Assembly: GCA_905221605.1 (NCBI GenBank)
Contig: CAJNDS010002712.1
Coordinates: 124,001-188,000, forward strand
Direction: 5' to 3'
From: Symbiodinium natans
Lineage: Eukaryota > Sar > Dinophyceae > Suessiales > Symbiodiniaceae
Length of the DNA stretch: 64,000 bases
The translations under genes were made by a program, and so were the position numbers. The notes beneath the pieces were generated by a model. The model was given only the letters and a program-made list of their open reading frames with translations. It searched no databases and was not told the origin of the DNA. Of the stretch, positions 25,001 to 36,585 are shown in pieces; the stretch's first letter is position 1; the number at the start of each line of letters is the position of its first letter.

Positions 25001-25981
25001 GAGGGTTCGTTTTACGTGTGCTAGATTCACTACTGTCTTTTGGCGTGCTGCCGCTCTCTCTTGCTGGGATGCAAGAGCAGCAGGGTGGGGAACGTGGCTA
25101 TAATGCCTCATGAGCTGTGTCGGCACACAGTATTAGAAGGGTACTGGAAGCATTTTTCATAAGAGCTCAATGACTTTCGAAGGGCCTTCTTCCTCCTGCT
25201 GCAAAGTGTTTTCCGATCGAACATTGCTTTCACTCCCTTTTTCATTTTCAACAGTCGCTACCCCCTCTTTGCAGATTTGGTGCTCAACTTCTCCCATGTC
25301 GCTAGCGACCAAACATGTCTCAGTGAAAGCCTTGATTCAATTCACGGAGAGGTGATTGTCCTTCGGCGGCTATGGGGTGTGTTGCGGAATGCAGTACAAC
25401 CCACTCCACACCCAAAACAAACGATGAACAGGGTCCATGCGCCCGCCCCCACAACAAAAAACAACGGATTTTGTGCAGCTGCATTGCATTCTTGTTTCGC
25501 ACGTCGACTTCCCATCACTTCCAGTATGAAGCATTGCAGATGAATTTAGACTTTGTTCTACGGGCTTAAGGCTAGTTCCTAGTCCAGAATGGTCTTCAGT
25601 GGATTTTGCAGAGTCTTTCTTTGCCGGGTTCTGTAGCTTCTTACGTTGAACAAGGGGTCAAGAGATGCTTACGGCTCTTGACGGGCTTTCCATCTTCATT
25701 GCATTTGATTCCAGGGATCTCTGTTGGCTTGTTGAATGGTAGTCCATCGGTGAAGGGCTTCCAGGTCGCCAGTTTTAAGGGCGGCTGTGCTAGAGTGGGC
25801 TCCATACCTTCAAAGAAGCAAGCACCATCCACACTCGCTGGAGCTCCCCTGCTTCGCTTGCGGCGGGATGCGTGGAGCCATCTACACTTCATTTCCTACA
25901 GAACTCAGGAACCCTCGCAAACAGGCGGGTGCGCTGAAGCCATCCATGACATCCAGGAAGGTGCTCTTGACGACCAGCTGC
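19032..25981 (-). CDS. Mei2-like RNA-binding protein gene M6 (last of the array)
   Basis: Predicted RNA-binding protein with the RRM type found at the C terminus of Mei2 and plant Mei2-like proteins. Core exons, 5' to 3' on minus: 21164-21213 (ERTTVMLRNLPNNYTR), 20014-20045 (DMFLQMMDQNG), 19779-19861 (YDFAYLPFDFGRNANLGYAFVNM), 19623-19688 (66 nt, FQGYSKWSLPTSK), 19459-19541 (83 nt, VCQVSWSGPHQG...RYRNSPVMH) and 19032-19203 (SVPDEYKPIIFKAGVRQEFP, stop at 19032). Splice phases agree throughout. Donors are GC, GA, GT, GC and GT, all with AG acceptors. The likely 5' exon at about 25895-25981 encodes LVVKSTFLDVMDG, the N-terminal motif of the sister genes. It is separated from the RRM by a 4.7-kb intron full of repeats, so its membership is inferred. 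An exon-like segment, 25736-25860 (FTDGLPFNKPTEIPGIKCNE), may also belong. I found no VY.PG.FSDE exon here. Confidence 0.78.
20098..20215. repeat. TA / GATA microsatellite
   Basis: Runs of TA, AAATATA and (GATA)n lie just upstream, in gene sense, of the 32-nt second RRM exon of M6, within its intron. Confidence 0.9.
21698..21724 (+). repeat. Short telomeric tract (TTTAGGG)4
   Basis: About four TTTAGGG units in the long intron of M6, about 480 bp upstream in gene sense of the first RRM exon. Confidence 0.85.
21803..21924. repeat. Inverted repeat, 34-nt arms
   Basis: Left arm 21803-21837 starts AAAAGCTTCAGGTTTTA; right arm 21891-21924 is its reverse complement with one extra base and one mismatch. 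The intervening loop is about 53 nt. In RNA or single-stranded DNA this would fold into a strong hairpin. It lies in the long M6 intron. It could be the remains of a foldback or MITE element, but I saw no flanking target duplication. Confidence 0.8.
23355..23835. repeat. Tandem repeat of about 100 bp with internal palindrome
   Basis: About five units each carry GGGAGACCGCAG near one end and GAATCGTGGTCTCCCA near the other, so GGGAGACC and GGTCTCCC form an inverted pair within each unit. The linker GCAGGTTTTGCTTG plus AATACAAA joins successive units. Copies diverge by 5 to 20 percent and some are shortened. They lie in the long intron assigned to M6. Confidence 0.85.
23838..24238. repeat. Tandem repeat of about 45-58 bp (AACTTTCAAGAGATCTGGAG)
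   Basis: At least eight copies of ACTTTCAAGAGATCTGGA occur. The last five are regular units also containing ACTCTCCGAAAGATCTGCCC and a C run; the first ones are irregular and contain ACGACTGTCCAGAG. The array directly abuts the 100-bp repeat on the left and a tRNA-like segment on the right. Confidence 0.88.
24238..24302 (-). other. tRNA-like remnant
   Basis: Read on the minus strand, the segment contains GGCAGAGCAC, resembling the 3' half of a D arm, then TTGGACTTGGATCCA, which can form an anticodon-like stem-loop, then GGGCTCGAACCCC, resembling a T arm with C for the usual first T. The acceptor stem and the 5' half of the D arm do not pair. It could be a tRNA-derived short repeat or a decayed tRNA. 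It is not a convincing functional tRNA. Confidence 0.25.
24640..24782. repeat. TATATG / TATGTA microsatellite
   Basis: Two AT-rich blocks of TATATA, TGTATG and ATACAT units about 80 bp apart. Confidence 0.85.
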
Positions 25982-26792
25982 TGGTTGCGGGATTCGACCT
26001 TCTCCTTGCATGTATGTTCTGTCTGCTCTGGTTTCACGCGCAGTAACAGTCAGTGAAAGCCGACAGCTTACCGGCAACTATCCGCGCATGAAGCAGGGCA
26101 ACGCCCGTCAGTCACGGTCCACAATATGATCACAATATGCACGAAAGAGCTGGACCGCGATTTCGGAAACCCCCTGGCATGCAAAGAAACATCGGAAGCT
26201 CCTCGGGCTCCTCGGGCTGGGCTACGTCCACGGCATCCTCGAAGCAGTCCTCAAAGCAGTCCTCGACTCCCGGATGATCCTGCTCGGCGGATGTGATACT
26301 GATCTCGCTGAACTCGCACACAAACACACAAGCTGGGAGCATGACGCAAACGAAGCACAAGCTGCTGTCCTCCGCTGGGTTCCGGGCGCCAGCTCTCTCC
26401 GTGAACATGGGCACTATCCGCGCCCAAACTGCGCGAGAGCTGCTTCCGAAGCTTGGGCCAAGCGGGCACTGGCACGAAGCCGCTTCCCAAATAATTTTCA
26501 AGATTTCGGGCAAGCTCAAACTGATGCCGTCCGGACACCAACACGAGGACGAAAAACCGATTTCGAGTCCATACCATGTCGTCTGGTCTCGTGAAGCCTC
26601 AATCTCCTTCCTGAAAGGAGCTTGTGGTTCCGCCTAAGAGGCGGGCGACGGCCGCTGTACAGTACCAGCCTAGCATGCAGACCCCCTTTTCGGGCCCTGC
26701 CTAATTTTGAAGCAATCAGAAATGGCTTTAATTCATGTCAGTGCAATTTTGTGCATGCAACGCCTCAGCCTGCTGTATGGCCAAGTGCTTGG

Positions 26793-26890
26793 CGCCTCCA
26801 AGATCCTCCTGAAATCTAAAGCTGTACAATAGCACATAGGCGCGTCCAAGACATCCAGGGAAATGCTTCCAAAAGATTGAGCTATGCAGT
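26793..26890 (-). pseudogene. Degenerate Mei2-like N-terminal exon
   Basis: On the minus strand the frame reads FGSISLDVLDAP, and the underlying DNA (CATTTCCCTGGATGTCTTGGA) resembles the exon encoding KSTFLDVMDG at 25981. The VK start of the motif is lost and the frame appears shifted. No RRM exon lies between here and M5, whose stop is at 28020, so this may be the remnant of a lost gene copy or a duplicated first exon of M6. An acidic segment downstream at about 26160-26300 (HPGVEDCFEDCFEDAVD) might belong with it. Confidence 0.3.
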
Positions 26891-28019
26891 ACCCGAGATT
26901 TGCAGTGCACATGCCTCAGCACCCCATGGGACCGATTTTTTTTAACATGTCTTGGCACCCTGAGGATGGGGATCGCGGTGCAATGCACCGGTTGTTGCAA
27001 GGTGGTCGCAGGGAGATTGGCTTTGCCAATCGACTGCATTCCGACTCGAGAGCGAACAGACACCTTTTGAACTGCTCATCTAGTCATAGTCAGAGTCTGG
27101 CTATTTCTGACTTGGCCTGTCAGAACCGATGAACAGCTTAACATACCCCAAACTCATACTCTTAACCTTGCTGAGCGGAGAAGTGAGGGGAGATACTAGC
27201 ATGCCCCTGAGTTTCTTTCAAAGGGGTATGGCCATGTAGTGTTGATTACTTAGACTGAAGTTGGTGCGCCGGCATGACCAACTCACATCAAGCTGTGCAC
27301 CACCCGCGTCGCCATCAGTCGGGGTCTCTCAACCGGTGGGACCCGGTGGAATTTGCAAGGGTACGATGCTGCACAGGCACTTAATGCCTCTGGTCTTGCC
27401 ACGGCCACAGCACATTCTGTCAAAGATATTGCAGAGACATTGCTTTGAGGGAATGCTTTAAGCTGCAGTTGCGCTGCTTAAGTGTGCAAAACCATCAAGT
27501 GCTCAACGCACCCAACAGAAGGGGAGTTTGAAAATTGAAGGCAGCCCTCAGCAAAAACTATCAAGAAGCATTTGGCCTGACACACGGCCACCAATGCTTC
27601 TTGTGCACAGAGCTAGTTAGTGAAAGACGAGAAACTCATGATTGAACATCCACCACAATGTGCCAAATGCGCTGGCAGCCTCGAAGGAACGCGCTGCCAG
27701 CATCAGCATGCACTGCGAGAAGTGTCCCTTACCTTCCTGGCCTCAGCTTCATGGCACCCCCCGCCAGAAGGCTCGCACAGTCGAAAGCTGGCATCATGGC
27801 TGACAAAAAACATGCCACGATGCCCGGATCCCAAGCAAACAAGCAAAGCAGACGTAGTCCCGGCAATCATCTGCCCAAAGCCTTGGTCAGCCAGAGAGCA
27901 GTCTCACAAGCTGTCGCAGTTGCAAATCCTTGAGCACGGTGCCGGTAAATCAAGTCAAGCCAAGTCAAGCCAAGTCAAGGCAAGGCCCAAAACCATCCGA
28001 AACCTCCAAAGCCTCTACA

Positions 28020-31000
28020 TCAACACCACAAGCGCTGCGTCCCCGTGGCTGGGCGCTTGATCTTGCGAGTGGGTGCAGGGAAGCGCTGGCGCACACCGTT
28101 GCTGAGGATGACGGGCTTGTACTCGTCAGGGACACTCCTGGGTTTATTTCCTATAGCGGGGTAAAAATTTATAAAAAAACGTGTATATTAGGGGAACCCA
28201 GATGTAGAAGATGGCACACAAGAGCTCGATTCTCCGAGTCTCTTGTGCATCACCGGGCTGTTGCGGTAGCGAGCAATGTGTGCAGTCAGCCCTTGGTGTG
28301 GGCCACTGAAGCCAACGCGGCAGACCTGGAGAGCAAAGCAGGGCCAAGGTAAGGCGCTTTGGGGCTTGGGCATGCCTGGAGGAGCCCTCAGCCAACCCTC
28401 ACCCAACCCTCAACCAACCCTTAACCCATCTCAACCCTCAATTTCTCCCCCCCCCCGGCAACTCCCAGAGTCCTTGGCTGTCGGCAGCTCCCAGTCTACA
28501 AAGCCGTCGAAGGCTCCCCAGAAGTCGTCCACGATGTCCTAAGCTGAGGGGGCTGTGACTTTGGAGTTTAGGGTCTGGAGCTTGGGGCTTGGAGCTCAAA
28601 AGGGCTTGGAGTTTAGCCTCTTAACCCAATTGTTGGGTCTTCTGACGACTTGCTCTGGGCTTCCTTGTAACATGCTTACCTTAAACCCTGCACCCTCAAC
28701 CCTTCAAGAGGCCAAGGTGTGAACCCTTGCAAGTTCCCAGCTCGCATCTCTGGATGGATAACAGGTGACGCCAATCACCTGCTGAGCCTCTGCTTCCACC
28801 AAGTTCACAAAGGCATAGCCAAGGTTGGACTTGCCTGGTCATCTCAAAACATAGCAGATCGGATCGTGTCACTTGCAAGATGCGCAGTCTACAGCATATC
28901 GCTGATGCATGCGATCTGCTATACACATGCATGCATAATGTATATATATATGCACACACACAGCTTGCCACGGTAAGGTACCCCAAAGCGCCAAGCGTGC
29001 AGCACGGCTCCCTAAGAACTTGCATGTCTGATAAGATCAAGCTGCGAGCAAAATCGCAGGGCAGGTAGACAAAGTCGTACTTCGCACTAAAGCCACGGGA
29101 GTCGAGAAGCTCCAGCAGCATTCGCCTTTCGCAGGCAATCTGGGCAACATGTTAATGCTGTGCGGCAAAGTCCCAGAAACGATGTCAAGCTATTCTCAGC
29201 GACCTCCTGCATTGTTGAGATTGGCCCGCTTCTTCTGTGAAAGTCAGGCCTTGTGTAGTTGTTCGGCAAATTTCGCAGCATCATCGTCGTCCGACCATTG
29301 GCCTTCGACTTTGGCCGGGATGAACGGGCCAGGCACCATTGACGCTAACCGTTCTAACCTTCAAGGTGAGGAGTGGCCTGTCATGACCCCATACAAGGCC
29401 CCTGAGCTGAGCATGGGATTAAAACGACAACGCGTTCAGACGAAAAACAGGTGCCAAAGGAGACGAATCTCTCGCACGCCCTTTTCCCACGCTTTCCCTT
29501 AAATCCCGTGCAAAAGCCAGATCAAGTAAGTGAGGACCAGGTCCGCTTGCTTGCACGCGGTCGAGATTGCAGCTCAGGTTTTGCACAAAGGGCCACGGCT
29601 TCCGTTTGCAAGCAGCTCGAAGCTGCGCGGAGCTATAACTAACGGACATAACAGACAAGTCTGTATATGAACTTCTTATTGCTCCATGCCAAGTTTAGAG
29701 GCCACCCAGGTAGTCCCAGAATCCAGAATCTCAGCCTAACCCTAAACCCTAAACCCTAAACCCAGATTCAAACCTAGGACCTAGCAGGCGCCTTGGCGGT
29801 ATCGCTGGAAAAAGCTGGTGCCGACTCGGGGCAGTCACTGCTGGTCCTCGTCATGTGCTTGTGTCTAATAATTATAGTCGAAATAATGGCAATAATAGCA
29901 ATAAGAGCAATAATAGCAATAATAGCAATAATAGCAATAATAGTAATAATAGTACTAATAGTAATAATAATGATAATCATAATAATACTTGTATCAAGTA
30001 AGGGAGCTCGCTGCATTTTTATTGGAAGGCCCGACTTGCAACCGAGGATCTCTCCAGCACCAGCGTGGTCAGTCTGGCTTTGATGCTGGCTCTGTTGGCT
30101 TTGCGACTCCTGCTGTGCGGCTTCGGAACAATACGGGAGCAGGTGGGTCATCAACATCAGCTCCTGATCTTGCTCATCGCTGAACTGACCAGGCTTGTAC
30201 ACCGCCCCTCCGGTGTATTTCATGAAAGCTGGATCCTTGGCCGCGGGGCAAAGCCAAAGCAAGAGGTGGCTGAAAATACCAGACATGAGTGGCACGATCC
30301 CAACGAACAAGAGAAAAGGGCCAACATGACAAAGGAATCCAAATGAAGCGCACCGGCACTTAAACTCCATGAGGAATAGAAATTTAGATCTTTAATACTA
30401 TCCTAGCCACGCACCCGTGTGTCCTGCATAGGTTGAGGCTTTGGTGCTTTGGGGGGGTGCTCAGCTGAGCGCAGATGCAAGTATCCCTTTCGGAACATGG
30501 GTTGGGGTCTGTACCATCCTCCAAAATAGAATAAGGTTGGGTTCACAACTTCCCCCCCCCCCCCCCCCCCAGCATGGCTCGGCACACATCGAGCAGCAAC
30601 GGCTTCTGCATTTACGTGTGACGCTATAAACGCGGAAGTCCCCCCTGGCAACGCGTTGCACGTGGCAAGTCCTCATCAATTCCAGTGCAACTCATGCATG
30701 TCGCCGAACGCCCGATGCAATGCTACACCCCAGCATCCATCCCAACACGCCAACCACTCACCCACAGCAGAACGACTATCTGCTATTAAGCAATTGTATA
30801 TGACTCGGATTGTTCTCAAGCTCAGCCAGGAGTCTGAATATGCTCGGCGCATTCGCCGGCATTGTTCATCCAAGCCTTCTTACAATTTGGGGTATCGGGT
30901 CGGACATCTTTGGTGTCCAGGGTTTGCTGCGTGGTGCCAGACACCCAAAAGCGTTCCCAGCATGACTTTGGCTGGCCAGAGCGCCACCCAATGTTTGAAG

Positions 31001-31100
31001 CGAATTGCCAGCCTTTACTCCAACGAGTCGCCAATGCAGCTGAAAGGCTTTCACCTTCCTGGACGTCCAAGAAGGTGTGCTTCACCACTACGGAGTGCTC
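28020..31100 (-). CDS. Mei2-like RNA-binding protein gene M5
   Basis: Predicted RNA-binding protein of the Mei2-like RRM type. Exons on minus: about 31100-30985 (HSVVVKHTFLDVQEGESL), about 30240-30060 (GAVYKPGQFSDEQDQEL, then Gln/Ser-rich), 29250-29302 (RTTMMLRNLPNNYTR), 29046-29125 (RMLLELLDSRGF, YDFVYLPCDFA), 28800-28834 (RKSNLGYAFVNL), 28473-28538 (66 nt, FWGAFDGFVDWELPTAK), 28243-28325 (83 nt, VCRVGFSGPHQG, RYRNSPVMHK) and 28020-28137 (SVPDEYKPVILSNGVRQRFP, stop at 28020). Phases fit at every junction. Donors after the first RRM exon include GC and GA. The intron inside the RRM falls within the ...DFA R K... codons, unlike any sister gene. The intron between the PG motif and the RRM carries an AATAGC microsatellite and a telomeric tract. 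Outer boundaries and further 5' exons are unresolved. Confidence 0.85.
29735..29763 (+). repeat. Short telomeric tract (CCCTAAA)n
   Basis: CCTAACCCTAAACCCTAAACCCTAAACCC, about four units, in the M5 intron upstream of the RRM. Confidence 0.85.
29866..29995. repeat. AATAGC / AATAGT microsatellite
   Basis: About 130 bp of AATAGC and AATAAT units in the M5 intron. It creates Ile/Ala-rich open frames on both strands that are not coding. Confidence 0.9.
30552..30570. repeat. C19 homopolymer
   Basis: A run of 19 C in the M5 intron between the N-terminal exon and the PG-motif exon. Its length is prone to assembly error. Confidence 0.9.
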
Positions 31101-32364
31101 GGTGTCAATTTCATCCTTCCAAAAGGCACGCCTCGCTCATCCCTGGCACACCCCAGACTCGCTAGTATAAGAATGTTCTGCACCTGTCCGCAAAGGCGGC
31201 CTGGTGCGAGTCGGGCGCAATTGTGTCTGCAGACTTGGAGTGGGCTGTCGACATCGCACACATCACGTGCTGGCTGTGGCCGCGCGTCCTGACCGGTGGC
31301 ATCGCTGCAACAGCAAGGCTGGACAACGCAAGTGGCAATGGGATTAGAAGCTCAAATCTCCCTCACAGCAGAAACCTTTCATGTGCTCTGAGATGCTGCG
31401 CAACTCCGGTGCCTGGACCCGGCCGTAAACTGCCAGGCTGGTGGTTTGAGCGGAGAAGCGAAGGCACGTCCGCATGGTCTTTCCTTTTGATTTGCATTGA
31501 GTTGCTCTGAAAGTTGTCCCAGTTTGACTGTGCAAGGCGCAGATTTTTAAGGCGCTCTGGCTATACGTCTAAACTTGCTGAATTCCGGGATTGCTACGAA
31601 AACCGTAGGGCCGTAGGCCGTAGGTTGAAAAGGTTGCGGAGCCGTGCACGGTGCTTTACAAGTGCTCCGCAACTATGGCGGCCTCATGACACAGGCTGTT
31701 TCGCCCCTTATGTGGTCATGTTGCAGCGTTTGGGTAAAGGAAAACCACTCACTATACAGTGTGGACAGTGTGGTCTTGCTCCCACGCACTGCGCCCCAAA
31801 ACTGAGTGGAAAGAGGTGACCTTGCACACTCACAGCGCTCGAGATGCATGTGCCCTGAACTACTCGTCGCCTTCTTCGGACTTCTGCAAGACAAATGCCG
31901 GCATCACTAAACACTCGCGACATCCATCGAGAGCGCGCCACTAGCAAGCGGCCGCCACAAAGGTTTCAAAAGTCAAGGGCCATGCCATGATCATGCGCAT
32001 TGTCCTCGGCTTCACTGTCCAACTGATTCACGACACACGTCTTTCATCACATGTAGTGACGCGGCGTGTGAAAGCTCGAGAAGCGCAGGCAACCTTTACA
32101 ACCGAACTTGTTTGATTTCTCGGAGGCAAACCTTCACCTTCTCAGCGTTTCTGGATGAAGTAAGCTGCTATCCCCTAAAGGTTTTTGCAACGGGGTACAG
32201 CTCTAGCGAAGACATTGGCGGACCTATAGCAACTACAGCAACTTGTCTGGAAGGTCAGGGTTCGCACTAGCCAAGCACCGCAAACTGAGCTTGGCTGTTG
32301 CACAAGGGTCATAGAATCCAGGCTGAAAAGCAGCTGCAAAGCAATGCACATTTAAAAAGAGAGA

Positions 32365-32466
32365 GAGATACATATATGTATATATACGTGTATCTAGAAA
32401 ATATTCATATATACGTATATATATATATATATATACGTATACATATATGTATATATATATATATGG
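32365..32466. repeat. TATATG / TACGTA microsatellite
   Basis: About 100 bp of TATATA, TACGTA and TATGTA units between M4 and M5. Confidence 0.9.
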
Positions 32467-32982
32467 GAACAACACAAAAAGACACTATTTGATACTATAA
32501 AGATACTAAGATACCATGAGATACTATACGCCTTTGAGCACAGGTCCTGCCCAGGCGCCGCATGTTTCTCCTCCGACTGCCTACCGAACCAGACCATCGT
32601 GGACTCTCTCACTCGTCGTGTGATCGAATGGGGGCGCCTACTTTCCCTGCCTGTGCCGCCAAGGACACCCTCCGCAACGAGCTCCGTGAGCCCATCCCCC
32701 GATTCCCTGAAGAGAGGCTCGCGGCAACAAGCTGCGGGAGAGGAAGTGTCATGGAAGTAACCTACCGTACGGTAAAGCTCCACGTCTCGGATTCATGACG
32801 AGCACGTGCCAGCATTGAGCTTTGTCTGTCCAGTGCGTCCAAGGTGCCGTTGCTTGTGGGAGCTTCTTCTGTACAAGTAAACAAAATTGCCTCAGCCCAT
32901 GGGGGGCAAAGGTCGCGTCAGCCAGATCGGACGCAGCACCATCATGCACCAAATAGAGCACACGTTGGCAGCCGCGTGACGG

Positions 32983-35900
32983 CTAGCGTGTGTTCTTGGT
33001 CGGAGCCTTCAGCCTCCTCGTCGGCGGGGGGAAGGGAACCTGACCAAGCAAACGAATCCCAGGAGCGCAGTGTGCAGTGAGCGAGTACTTCAGTGGAGCT
33101 TGGAAGCACCTGCTCACCGTGCATGAAGATCAGGGGCTTGTACTCTTCCGGCACACTCCTCTGGGTCTGTTGTACTTGTATGTTGTATAGCGAACCATGT
33201 CGGGGATCCTAAGCCCGGAGCATGAGCTGTGCCAAGACTTGCCCGGATCCTGCATTAAACCACAGCCAGTCCTGTGCATGACTGGGCTGTTCCGGTACCG
33301 TTCCACGTGTGCTTCGAAGCCTGCCATGCACGGCAAGCATCCCACAATGCGAGAAAACAAGCCCGAATGTGCAGGCTCGGGCTTCTGAAAGGGGAACAAA
33401 AAGCTGAAGAATACTCACATCATTATTTAAGACTCTTTGTGTTCGGAAAACCAAGGGAACCAAGACCGAAGAACACTCGAAATGATGATGATTCGACCCG
33501 AATGGACGCGTATCTCGCAATACTCGGCTGGCCTGAAGAACATTCCGGGTCCTGTCGGTTCCGGGGTCCAATATCGCTGAAAACCCTTAAGCCGTAAACC
33601 TAAACCCTAAACCGGAATGTCCTTAATTCCTGGGGATGTGAAGCTGAAGCCTCGGGAAGTAGACTTGAAAATTCTCCACCTCAAACCTGCAGGCCTACAT
33701 GACCAAACAGAAGGCCTTGGTGAGGGCCACTCCAGGTTACCTGGCCAACCTCCAGGGAAGTTGATGGATTTGGGGTTCTTGGGTTGAGTTGATGCGTTTC
33801 ACACAGGTTTCAGGGGCGTTCAAGGACTGGATTTAGACAGCGGGGGGTTTTTAATGGGTTTGGGGTCCGTGGTGCCCTGAACATCCCTAAACCCCCAAGG
33901 GCCAGGAGCCTTTGCTGTTGGGATGGCCCAGGACGAGAAGCCCTCAAAGGCGTTCCAAAATGCCTCCACAGATTCCTTGGGAGGGTCTTCATACAACACG
34001 CGAAAATAAACATCATGCATCAAGAAGGTTCATGAAGCGCGCTTCCCTGCGTGATCAAAAAAAGGCTGTAATGTTGTAGCAGAGCGTGTTGAGGTTAGCT
34101 AGCGCATCATTCTCCTACACGGCTGACAACGCTTTTTGCAGTGGTGCAATGGGCAACCCACACCACGCGCTGCATCATCTGCACAGTCTGCACGTACATG
34201 AAGGTGAAGAGACGCTTTGGACTCCAGCCCACGATGCAAATCCGTGGGCCCTTTGTGCAGTCGCGGATCGGAGTCTACGAGGTTGATGAAGGCGTAGCCC
34301 AGATTTGAGTCGCGCTGGAAATCGCATGGCAGGTAAACAAAGTCGTAACCTCAGTCAGACGCGAATCATGCAAGGATCCAGCCGTCTCCTCCGGCCTTAC
34401 GGAGCATGGGGAACCAGAGAGTGGGATGCACCTTTAGCATATCATCTGTCGACCTCACCTTGCAACGAAGCTTGCTTGTGGAGGCCCAGTAGCGGGCGTG
34501 GAATCCAGTCTCCGACAGCAGCTGCAAAAACATCTGCCTAAGCAGATATCCCATGGTCGTCGCACTTATCAAACGCAAGTGGTGGCGAAAGATGATAGTT
34601 GCAAAGCAAGCACAAAGAGGAACACAGCGCCTGGCCTTGTGTAGTTGTTTGGGATATTCCTGAACAGCATCGAATTCAAGGGCAGTAACCTGATGTTCCT
34701 GAACATCACAGTTGTCCGTCCAGGCTCCTCAACATCACGGTTGTCCGTCCCGACTGCGTTTCCCGGCTAGGCTGCGCCACCTTTCGGGGAGGCGACTCGA
34801 TCCTCGGTAGCAGGCTCTTCGGCTAACCACGGTATCATCATCGAATGCTTGTCCAAGTTGCTGACCCACGATTCCCTGAATCTCAAATTTTGAACGTTTT
34901 TTGTGCCAGGTTACACTGGCGGGATGGGCGACTGCGCCGCCCGCTCTGACTTGACCTTCGCCACGGCGATTGTCGCGTGTCAATTGCAAGACTATTTCCG
35001 CCTGCAATTTGCCGAGGCCCCAGGCTCAAAGGCGCTGTTTTGGCTGGGGCTTGTGGGGACTAGCCCGAAACCGGGGGCACAACGGTGGAGGCTAGGGCAC
35101 CTTGGGAAGGCCCTATGCACCCCCTCTGGACCCCCTAGATCTATGTGGCAAGCACCTCGGCTGTTTTACTAAAATATACTAAAATTAGTTTAGTTTTTTT
35201 CAAACCTCCGGAGCTCCCACAGCTCTTAGACACGGCGCACTTGGGCAGTGGAAGAAAAGTAACGTGGCTCTCGGGGAATGGCCTTTCTTCAGAACAATGC
35301 CCCAAGTTCATTGTGAACAGCGGATGCACGAATCATCGGCTTTGCTGCGCTCAGGGAAGCGAAAACATGTGAACAACGTCTTGGTCCGGGCTGCACCTCC
35401 ACAAATTAGTTGTGGTGTTTACACGTTGCGGCTCTTTGTTTTCGTTGAAGCATGTGACACTTGCCACTTTTGGCGCTGCTTCTAGTTAAGGGTTTAGGAC
35501 GTGAAGTTTAGAGTGCATACATGCATCCCGCTTTTGGGGCCAGGAGAGCAGTCGACCGATATTCGTCTAGCAGCACTGTCGCCAGTTTTGGAACGGCCTG
35601 CTCGCGGTCTTGGGTGTGTCTTCAGCTCTTTGGGGTTCATGATGGTTCCAGTTTTCTTGTGTCTCGTTCCTCGACCCAGCCCGACGGTGCGGTTTTGTCA
35701 AATCCGAGGACATCCCGTAGCTTGGGCCGGGCTTCCGTGACGGCTGGCGCAAGCGGTTACAATAACATGCATGCGCATTACTGCGGAGGCCTCCGGCAAG
35801 GGACGCCGGTCCAGCTCCGAAATAACAATCTCCGGCTCCTCGGCAAAGCCACAACACTGCAACAAGGGGGGGGTTCTGATTCTGAGGGCATTCTTGTAAG

Positions 35901-36585
35901 GGCTCCTACTCTCGGAGAATTCTAAGAGACCAACTTTAAGCACCCCTTCTACATGGAGGTGTCCACAAGTCTATCTCCATCTTGCCAAGTCTCGCTGTCA
36001 CACTCAGCTAGGACGGAGTCCTGATCAGGGCAGCGGGAAGACGGTCCCTGGATGTCCCAGGTGCTCTCACAGAAGATGAAAAGCGAAGGACATGGAACTG
36101 TGAAGCAGTCGACAAGCAACAAAAGCGCCGTCCGTCTTCAGCTTGCGGATCTTCTTATACCGCTGCATCATGCCTCTAACTTGCAGCGAAAGAACATGCT
36201 TTGGCTGGCTGGTTCTTAGTAGGGAATGAGGGAATGAGGTACCCTATATAATCCCTTAAAGGGTATAGGGCCCTATAATTCCGGGTTGAAGGACTCGCGA
36301 GCCGACGGCTCAGGGACAGCTACTCGGCTTGGCCACTTTTCGGGAGCGCGAATCGTTGTGAAAGTCTTTAGCCAAAGTGCTTGAGCCGTCTGTCAGCTCA
36401 ATGAAGGTGCCCTTGACAATCACATGGCGGCTTGGGGTCTCGTCCTCCTGCTGCTGACATTCAGATTGCAGGGCGCATGAGATTCTGGATGCTTTCCACC
36501 CGTGCAAGGGTGTGTCCTCGTCTGGTTCTACCTCCGCGAGTCTCCTACACCGGGAGCTCATTTCACACAGCGCAGTGGTCAGCAA
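32983..36585 (-). CDS. Mei2-like RNA-binding protein gene M4, diverged, possibly decaying
   Basis: Same family as its neighbours but altered. Exons on minus: 36310-36585 (long frame with HVIVKGTFIELTDG), 34636 to about 34720 (RTTVMFRNI, then an inserted segment, then RNIPNNYTR), about 34503-34537 (QMFLQLLSETGFH), 34279-34349 (YDFVYLPCDFQRDSNLGYAF), 33910-33975 (66 nt, FWNAFEGFSSWAIPTAK), 33272 to about 33390 (ends FEAHVERYRNSPVMH), 33110-33158 (SVPEEYKPLIFMHGEQ) and 32983-33039 (VPFPPPTRRLKAP, stop at 32983). Three oddities stand out. The RNP2-like strand is duplicated in frame. The usual 83-nt exon has lost its acceptor and its SWSGPHQ motif, reading GCLPCMAG instead. The tail exon is split by an extra GT-AG intron. 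The junction after GFH has no ordinary donor in the right phase. I found no VY.PG.FSDE exon. Confidence 0.7.
33596..33613 (+). repeat. Very short telomere-like tract
   Basis: AAACCTAAACCCTAAACC, two to three CCCTAAA units, in an M4 intron. Confidence 0.6.
36209..36290. mobile_element. Partial MITE-like element (GGTTCTTAGTAGGGAATG family)
   Basis: Starts CTGGTTCTTAGTAGGGAATGA, matching the terminal inverted repeat of the element at 45295-45400, and contains a nested palindrome (ACCCTATATAATCCC, then GGGTATAGGGCCC). The second terminal repeat is not seen, so the copy is partial. It lies in an M4 intron next to the N-terminal exon. Confidence 0.45.
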
